In this document: one piece after another, positions 48,601 through 57,600 of the stretch
How positions within the stretch are numbered: position 1 is the stretch's first letter
Layout: each line of letters begins with the position of its first letter
Assembly (NCBI GenBank): GCA_013350335.1
Contig: CM023536.1
Location: 44,772,314-44,836,313 of the forward strand
Direction of reading: 5' to 3'
DNA from: Chimonanthus salicifolius
Taxonomy: Eukaryota; Streptophyta; Magnoliopsida; Laurales; Calycanthaceae
DNA length: 64,000 bases
Position numbers and translations under genes: made by a program
Notes under the pieces: generated by a model
What the model saw: the letters and a program-made list of their open reading frames with translations, nothing else
Database searches by the model: none
Told to the model about the DNA's origin: nothing

Positions 48601-51600
48601 ATTGAACACAAAATATGTGCCTCTCTCTTATCACAGTAGCTTATTGGACCAGTGGCTGGCCCTTCGGCAAGGGAGCATGTCAGCGCTTCGAGGAGTTTGT
48701 GTTGCGGTGTCGTATCTTCGAGGACCCCCAGATGACCCTTTCTAGATTTTGTATGGGTCTTCGTCCGGAGCTACATAGGGAATTGATTCTCCATGATGTG
48801 GCCACACTAGGGGAGTGCTAGCGACGGGTCCTAGAGTTGGAGCGTTATCACAAACATCCAGTCATGAGACGATTTGACTCTAGTAGCACTGGGCAGAGGA
48901 CTACTCCTCCAGGGGTGAGATCCACTGTAACCAATCATCTGCCCCGGAACCAACCAATTGCCCAAACCACTACTGGAGTGGATAAGAGCAAAGCAGTATT
49001 TGGAGAGAGTTCCAAGAGCAAAGTGCCCAAGTGTTACAATTGTCAAGGCTATGGACATTATGCACAACAGTGCCCTAGTAAGGGCAGATAGAAAACTTTG
49101 CTCCTTGAAGGTAATGAATCTGAAGTAAATGAGGAAAATGAGCAAGAGTTTGAGGAAGAAGTCCATGAGCCCGATTTGTAAGACATCGATGAGGATGAGT
49201 ACAAGGACTTTGAGAATGGCTTGGCTTTTGTGCAGGGAGACTCATACCCCCGTGGGTAATACCCCGCGTGTGATGGTGGTGCGTCGATGTGCCCTAGCAC
49301 AACCAAAAGAGAGTGACAGTTGGCGAAGGAGTAATATTTTCTACACCTTTGCTTAGAGTGGTGACAAGACCTGTAAGGTCATCATTGATAGTGGGAGCTA
49401 TACAAATGTCATTACTTCGTCTACAGTTTCCCGATTAGGGTTGTCATCCATCGCCCATCCTCACCCATATTGGGTTGCTTGGGTGGACTCGTCATCTATT
49501 CCCGTGACTCAACAATGTTGGGTACCTATCCAATTTTCATCCTATAAAGACACTGTATGGTGCGATATGATACCTATGGAAGTAGGTAACTTTATTTTGA
49601 GGAGGCCGTGGTTGTATGACATGGATGGCACACTGTTCGGTAGGTTGAATGTGTGCTTATTCATCTTTGAGGGTAAAAGGATTAAGTTGAACCCTCTTCC
49701 CCCAAAGCACCAAAGAATGAGGCAGAAAAGCCAAGCAAGGGCACAAACAACAACGTGCACATTGTTTTTGCATTGGTCATAAGAGAAACATCCTTCGAGT
49801 CTAGTGTTGATCGCCCGCGGGACGTTGAGCTGATTATGAGAGAGTTTCAGGATGTCTTTCCTGACGATTTACCGGATGAGCTCCCTCCCATGCGTGACAT
49901 TCAGCACGCTATTGACTTTGTACCCGGAGCGACCCTACCCAACTTGCCACACAATAGGATGAATCCTACTGAGCATGCTGAATTAAAAATGCAAGTGGAT
50001 GAACTCCTTCGTAAGGGTTTTATCAGGGAGAGTATGAGCCCTTGTGCCGTGCCTGCACTCCTCACACCGAAGAAGGATAGAACATGGCGAATGTGTGTGG
50101 ACGACAGAGCCATTAATAAGATCACGGTCAAGTACCAGTTTCCCATACCGAGGCTCGATGACATGTTGGATATGATGGTAGGTGTCAGTGTGTTTTCGAA
50201 GATAGACTTAAAGAGTGGATACCATCAAGTCCACATTCGTCCCGGGGATGAGTGGAAGGCCGCCTTCAAGACGAAGGATGGATTGTACGAGTGGATGGTC
50301 ATGCCCTTTGGGCTATCAAATGCCCCTAGTACTTTCATGAGGATCATGACCCAGGTGTTAAGACCATTTATTGGTAAGTTCTTGGTAGTGTGTTTTGATG
50401 ATATGTTGATATATAGTGCTACCAAAGATCAACACCTCGACCACTTGAGGCAGGTATGTGAGACCCTTCGAGCTGAGAAATTGTATGCAAACCTAAAGAA
50501 GTGTTCCTTCATGACTACTAGAGTTATCTTCTTGGTTTCGTAGTTTCTCCTAAGGGTATGTCGGCGGATTTGGAGAAAGTGAGAGCCATAGTTGAGTGGC
50601 TTGAGCCACCTACCATTCACGATGATGTAGGATAGGTGGCCGATAAATTTTTGAAGACGTACTCACGACGGGTCGACAAGACGCTAGGCCCACGAGCTTA
50701 ATCTCGAATTGGGTCCATGTCCTAATATTTTAATTGCTATTTTACTTTTATTTAGTATGCAAGTATGTTAATCCTATTTTGGAATTCTAGTTTTAGTAGG
50801 AATCTAATGTGGAAGTCATAGGAAACTTCTGGAGTTAGAACCGTAGATAGAAGTCCACCTTAGGTGGAATTTCAGTCGGTTTTGGAGTCTTGTAATAGTT
50901 GGTAGCTTGAGTTATAAATAAGATTCGAAAGGTGAAGAAGGGACACTTTATTTTCGAAAAGTCAGATTGATATCCGAGGTTACCTTGTTACTTTTCCTTC
51001 TCTGCCTTTGCTGCAGGCTAGTTTCGCTAGTTCTAATCTAGCCTTGGTCTTCTAGATTTCTGGGCATAATCCCAGAGGAGAACCCCTTCGCTGTTTGGGT
51101 TTTATCCCAAATCATCCCTGCTGCTACAGCCTCGACTTCGGTATTCAATCAGCTTGGATTGCACCATCTCCTTGTTCCTTACAGCCAGGTACCTGTCCCT
51201 TTTAGTTACTTCCTTCCTTCCCTTCTTCTCCATCTTCTCCTTCAACTGCCTTCGATCCTTTCATCCTCCGCTTCCGCCGCCCGAGGCTGCCTATTCCGCT
51301 GCTTTCCTTATCCCTTTTTCCCCTTTCAGTTCTTTCCCCTTCTTCCATTCGTATTTCAACCCTAATATTCCCTTGTGACTGCCACACGTGTTTAACTTAA
51401 AACACATTCGCACATGTGTGAACCTTCCTTCAAGTGTGTGGTCCCATCGTCGGAATTGACTTAATTTGATTTTTATCCCTGCTTCCGCTTCATCACACGA
51501 GGTCTGTAGTTTCCATGGGCTAGCCACATTTTATAGGCGATTCATTCGTGGGTTTAGCACCATCATGGCTCCTATCACATATTGCATCAAAAAAGGGGAT

Positions 51601-54600
51601 TTTGTATGGACTCGTGTTGCGGCTAGAGCCTTTCAGGAGATTGAATCTAGGATGACTGAGGCTCCTGTTATGCGCTTTCCAGACTTTTCTAAAGTCTTTG
51701 AGGTGGCATGTGATGCTTTTGGCGTTGGCGTAGGTGGTGTTTTGAGTAAGGAGGGACATCCTATCGCTTATTTTAGCGAGAAGTTGCAGCCCGCTAAACA
51801 AAAGTATACCACATATGTTAAGGAACTCTATGCAGTTGTGCAATCTTTGAGACATTGGCGACATTATTTAATATCACAAGAGTTCGTCTTATATACCGAC
51901 CATGATGTCCTGAGATATCTGAACTTTCAAAAGAAACTATACTCACATCTTGCCAAGTGGGTGGAGTTTCTTCAAGAGTATACATTTGTGCTCAAGCACA
52001 GGGCCGGTGTCGAAAATTACGCTGCAGACGCCCTTGCCGCAGGGTGGCTACCGTGAGATTTGAGTCTGACCCTCCCAAAGTAGAGCCTAAACATTTTGAC
52101 TTTGGAGACGGCCTCTATCGTAGGACAACTCTCCTACACACCATGAGCGTTTCAGTGACAAGATTTGAGCGTATACGAGACAAGTATCCTCAGTGCAGAT
52201 TTTGGAAGTGTGTATGCGGGTCTCACGAACGATCCTCACGCTAGCCGAGGACGGTTTGTCTTGCAGGATGGCTGCCTCTTTTTGGGCAGTCGTCTTTCCA
52301 TCCCTCGCACCTCCCTCAGAGAGTCCCTCATTTGGAACTACATGGCAGTGATATTGCGGGTCACTGGGGTCGGGATAAGACCCTTGCCCTTGTGGAAGAT
52401 AGGTTCTATTGGCCTCATCTCTACAGAGATGTAGCTACTATTGTTGGGCAGTGCCGCACATGCCATCTTCTCTCAAGTTTCCAGCGTTAGTACCAGAAGG
52501 TCCTGTAATGTTGTTAATCAGTGTTCTTCTAGATGTCAATAATCAAGAATCTTTATCTTTAATTTGATTCCTCTTTTTTTTTTTAAAAGAAAAGTCGTTG
52601 AGACTCTTGTGCTGCTCTATTGGATCCTGCATCTTGATCATGCACAAAGTTATGTATAATTGAGCAGGTATATATTTTGTTGTATTAATTAACAAAATAA
52701 CATTGAATGAAGTGTAGCCATTTAAAAATAAATAAATAAAAAAGAAACAAATAAATAAAAGGAGATGAAATTACATCAGTCATTAATTTATGTTCATATT
52801 AGGATGCATAGAATTAGTTGTAGAAGCAAAGTAAATAAATGACATCATCATCATCATTAGCCAAAATCCCAGTCTATCAGGGGTTAGATTCTCAGTTCTA
52901 TTTCTCCATTTGGCCCTATCATAAACCATACCCTCATCCACTCCCCTATTTATCAAGTCTTTCCTTATCCTTCCCTCCACATTTTAAATGGTCTTCCCCC
53001 TCTCCTTGTGCCTACAATTTTTGACCTTTATATCCTTCGTAGTAGGGCTGTCTATGGTCTTCTACTTATATGACCAAACTACCTAAGTCACGTTTCTCTC
53101 AGTTTGTCCTCTATGGGGCTACTTTTAGGTTGTCCCTTATGTGATCATTCCCAACTCTATCTTTTAGTGTTGACCCACTCATATATCGTAACATGCGCAT
53201 CTTTGTTACCCTAACTCTCTATTTGTCTTTTTTTCACAACTCAACACTCTGCTCCATAGTGCAATGCTGATCTTATAATTGTTTTATAAAATTGTCCCTT
53301 TAAGCGTTGTGGGACTCTTTTTATCATACCTGCTAGCGTGTTTACATTTTGTCCACCCTACTCCCATCCTACTAATTATATCTAGGTCCAATCCCCATGA
53401 GATTCTACTATAGAGCCCATGTGTCTAAATTTGTCACAGTGTGGAACTATGTCATTTCCAATTTTAACTAGATCAACCCCTCCCTCTTCTATTCCACTAA
53501 AGTTATACTCCATGTATTCTATTTTAGTTTTACTAATTCCTAGGCCATTTGTCTCTAAATTTTTTTGCCAAGATTCCAACTTAGTGTTGAGTTGTTGTTT
53601 CATCTCACTTAGTAAAACTATATCATCTGCAACAACACACACCAAGACACATCATCTAGGATTCTTGCTGTTAAGTGATCTATGATTAGTGGAAAAAGGT
53701 ACAAGGGTTATGACAAATCCTTAGTACAAGCTTAAATAAATGACATGCTTGACTTAATTAGTTCCTTGGTTGGGTTGCCAAGTCTACGGTAATTCATGCA
53801 AGTCTCAATCCATATATTACCAAATTTTCTTCACCAAGTGCATTGGCTTTGGTGTTTTTGTGGGTTTTTTTTTTCCTGCTATTACAACATCTTGGAAGAA
53901 TGGATCTGTCTCTCTCTCTCTCTCCTCTCTCTCTTTCTGTTTTTAAATATCCTGAAGCTTTTCTTATTGCATTTCAGTATGGAGTTTCTGTCCAGATCTG
54001 TAGCTGGTGATGGCCCTCTTGTTGCCTTTGGAGGATCTGATGGCGTGATTAGAGTTCTTTCTATGATAACATGGAAGGTCATAAAATGATCTCATATTGC
54101 TTTCGCAACTGCTGTTCTCATGGTTGGTTTGATTATATGAATATGGTATCTGAAAATTCTTCTCAACAGCTTGTTCGCAGGTACACTGGAGGTCACAAAG
54201 GATCAATATCTTGCTTGATGACCTTCATGGCTTCTTCTGGCGAGGTAGTTAACTTAGTGTTAATGCAATTTGATTGATTTGTGTCAAATTTTTACATGTA
54301 GTTCTATTAGTGGCTGCATGGCCCCTTTTTTTTTGGAAGACAACTTCATTAATTCGAAAGGGAAAGACAAGCCATATCATCTGTAGTCAAATTAGCCGAT
54401 GGAGGAGCCGAAGCAACCTTAAAATCAAAGGAAGCAATAATATGTTGAATTCTTTCAATTTTATCCAAGAAAATCCATGGACATTGGGAACCCAATGGCC
54501 ACCCGATAACTACCTGAGAATCACCTTCTACAATACTCCCATGAACTTCTAACTCCTCCAATTCCAACATGTTTCTCCATAATGCAAACAATTCCACCTC

Positions 54601-57600
54601 TATTACTGAACTGCTAGAAATTGGACCAGCAAAGGAAAACACTGTAGACCCTGAATCGTTGCGGATGATCCCTTCCTACCCTACCAAATCAATAACTCGT
54701 ATACAACTTCCATAAAAAATTAAGCTTAAGAAGGGCGCTAGCCGTAGTAGGTCCAAGAAACTTGGTGACTAGAGTCCAAGTGATGCATAACCAAATCTAC
54801 AGAAGTCCAATAGCTACACAAATCTGAAATAGAAACAATACAAGAGATTTCTGTTTTATAAGGAAATAAAAAACATAAGAAGGATTATTGATCTTCTGCT
54901 TATTAATATGTACTCTTAACCATTTCAAGGCTCTTTTAATGGAGTTCGATAAATGCCGAAAGCTGGAAGCTGCCGCACGCTTCATTTTGTGACTGGCGGC
55001 ATAAGGACTGACCAATAATAGGGGTTCTTTCATTTTTTGAGCCTTATGTTCCACCAATATTTATAGACAAATGGGTGTCCCTCTAGTGTGACCTAAAGAA
55101 TTGACCTTTAGTAGTCAAGTATCCATTCATTTTTTTTTTTGTGTGTTTAATAGAAACCTTTTACAACTACACTTTTAACTACTGCCAGCTCCTTGCAACT
55201 ATGCATATGCACATTGTACACTGTCATCTAGGCAGCTTGACATATTGTGCACATGCTTGCATGTTATCCATTAGATACCTTAATCAATAAGCATGATATA
55301 CTTTGTTACCCCAACTAAAATAGTTAGTTTAGGTCAGCAGCAACAGCTACCACCGAGTCTATGTTCTCAACTTCTTTTATGATGGATTAAAAAGTCGACT
55401 TGTTAACTGCCTTTACCAGGCAGATAACCTTTGACAGAACCATGACAAGCAAATCTGAACCAACACATTGACCATTGGACCTCTCCTTCTTTTATAATCC
55501 TTCAGTGAGAAGTGGGGATAATGCACAGATGCCCTGAGCGAGTGACTGAAACAGGGACTGGTAGTAAACCGACTAATGGATCATCACTATATGCTTTCTG
55601 CAGTGAACTTGAACACTGCTTAAAGTAGATTTGAGTCCTATTCAATAATTGTAACTCGTGATCTTATTTTTGACAGTCAGTAGATTTGAGTCCTTTCCTT
55701 TTCTGCTGTGATGAATCACTTTCATGTGATACAATAAGGCTTTGATTATGTTGTTGATGCTAATGATGTCGCATGGTATGTTCTTTATGCTTGTTTAAAT
55801 TGTCACATTTATACATTTAATTGAACTCTCAATTAAATTCATACAGAATGGAATCGTATCCTTTATTTCCCCCTTTTTAAACAGATGGCAATATTAAAAG
55901 GAAACAAGAACACAAAAAGCACATTGGGCTTTGAGAAAAAGCTGAAGGAGCTTAATAGGCAGTGCTTTGTTTTCCTAGTCCCTAGTTACTTCTTGTAGTT
56001 ACTCTTAAAAAAAATAGGGCTTTTGATGTGTTGTTGTTATTTTTGTTATTATCAGTAGTATATGATTTATATATCACTTTGGTTATCATTTGAAAAATAG
56101 ATAAATTTGTTTTTATGCTAACTTATAACTCTTTTAGGCCCTCCTAGTTTCTGGTGCCAGTGATGGCTCATTAGTGGTTTGGAGTGCAGACCATGCTCAA
56201 GATTCGCGTGAATTAGTGCCCAAGCTGAGTTTGAAGGTATTACTTACTGAAAGTTGACATCAATATGGGATCTATATTTTACGCTAGTTATTCATTTGTC
56301 TTTTCTTGTTTTGCTTTCCTTGTCTAGTGTAGGCTCTATATTTTAAGCTATTCATTATTCTATCATTATTGTTATTGTCACCACCATCATTATGAATTTT
56401 GTTTTGGTAGAACTGTATCTTCATTCTCTGTAATATCCTGCCTCAAAAAGTCTCACATTGCTAGTGGCATTGGAAATTCCTTGGTATAAAAGTAGTAGCC
56501 TTCCTCCTTCTAGTACAAGGCCTTTTGGGAGCAACAGTGGGTTGGCTCGCCAAAGCAAAGCCGTACGGGTCCGTGTGTAGGCCCAAAGCGGACAATATTG
56601 TGCTAGCGGGACGGGTCGTGACAGAATGGTATCAGAGCATGGTTCAACTCTCTGCCTGAGGGTGTGGGCTTGGTTGTTGTGTGTGCAGAGCCAAGGACGG
56701 CTCTGGCTTTAAGGGGAGTAGATTGTAATATCCTGCTCCAAAAAGTCCCACATTGCTAGTGGCATTGGAAATTCCCTGGTATAAAAGTAGTAGCCTTCCT
56801 CCTTCTAGCACAAGGCCTTTTGGGAGCAACAGTGGGTTGGCTCGCCAAAGCAAAGCCGTACGGGTCCGTGTGTAGGCCCAAAGCGGACAATATTGTGCTA
56901 GCGGGACGGGTTGTGACATTCTCAATCTATACTTCTTTACAAATGGTAAACTGAAGTGCCTGGATTTTGACTTCTTGGCTAAGTCATTTCATGCATGCTC
57001 ATAAATTTTAAGCTCAGCTGAATTCATGCATCATAGGTTCAGGTTTTGGATTACAAGAACTTCTAACATCTTATACTTTTTCTGCTTATCCTTGTTCAAG
57101 GCACATGATGGCGGGGTTGTGGCTGTTGAACTTTCCAGAGTGATGGGAGGTGCTCCACAGCTAATTACAGTTGGTGCAGATAAGACTCTTGCTATTTGGG
57201 ATACAATCTCATTTAAGGTACCTCACTCATTTTCCAGATTACCATTTGATCTTGATGTGTTAACTTCCTGTTTTCCTGTGGAGGATTGAAACTTAAGGAT
57301 TGAAATAATGTGATTGGCATATGCTCTATGTTTTTTTTTATTATGTAGGAGCTGAGGCGCATTAAACCTGTCCCTAAACTTGCTTGCCATAGTGTGGCAT
57401 CATGGTGCCACCCTCGAGCTCCAAACCTTGATATTCTAACTTGTGTGAAAGATTCTCATATTTGGTATGTGTTCTTTTTCATCCTTGTAGAAACCATGCA
57501 TATATAGCTCATTGCACAATCGTATTTTATAGGACACTCATGTTTTAGAAAGGCTCTGAGTTGTTTCTTGTTCAATATGGAAAACCATTAAGACTCTTTA

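Noticed and set aside
56429..56918. Cassandra-type TRIM carrying 5S rRNA sequence
   Set aside because: The LTRs lack the conserved 5S rRNA promoter and body. The element is a TRIM of another family.
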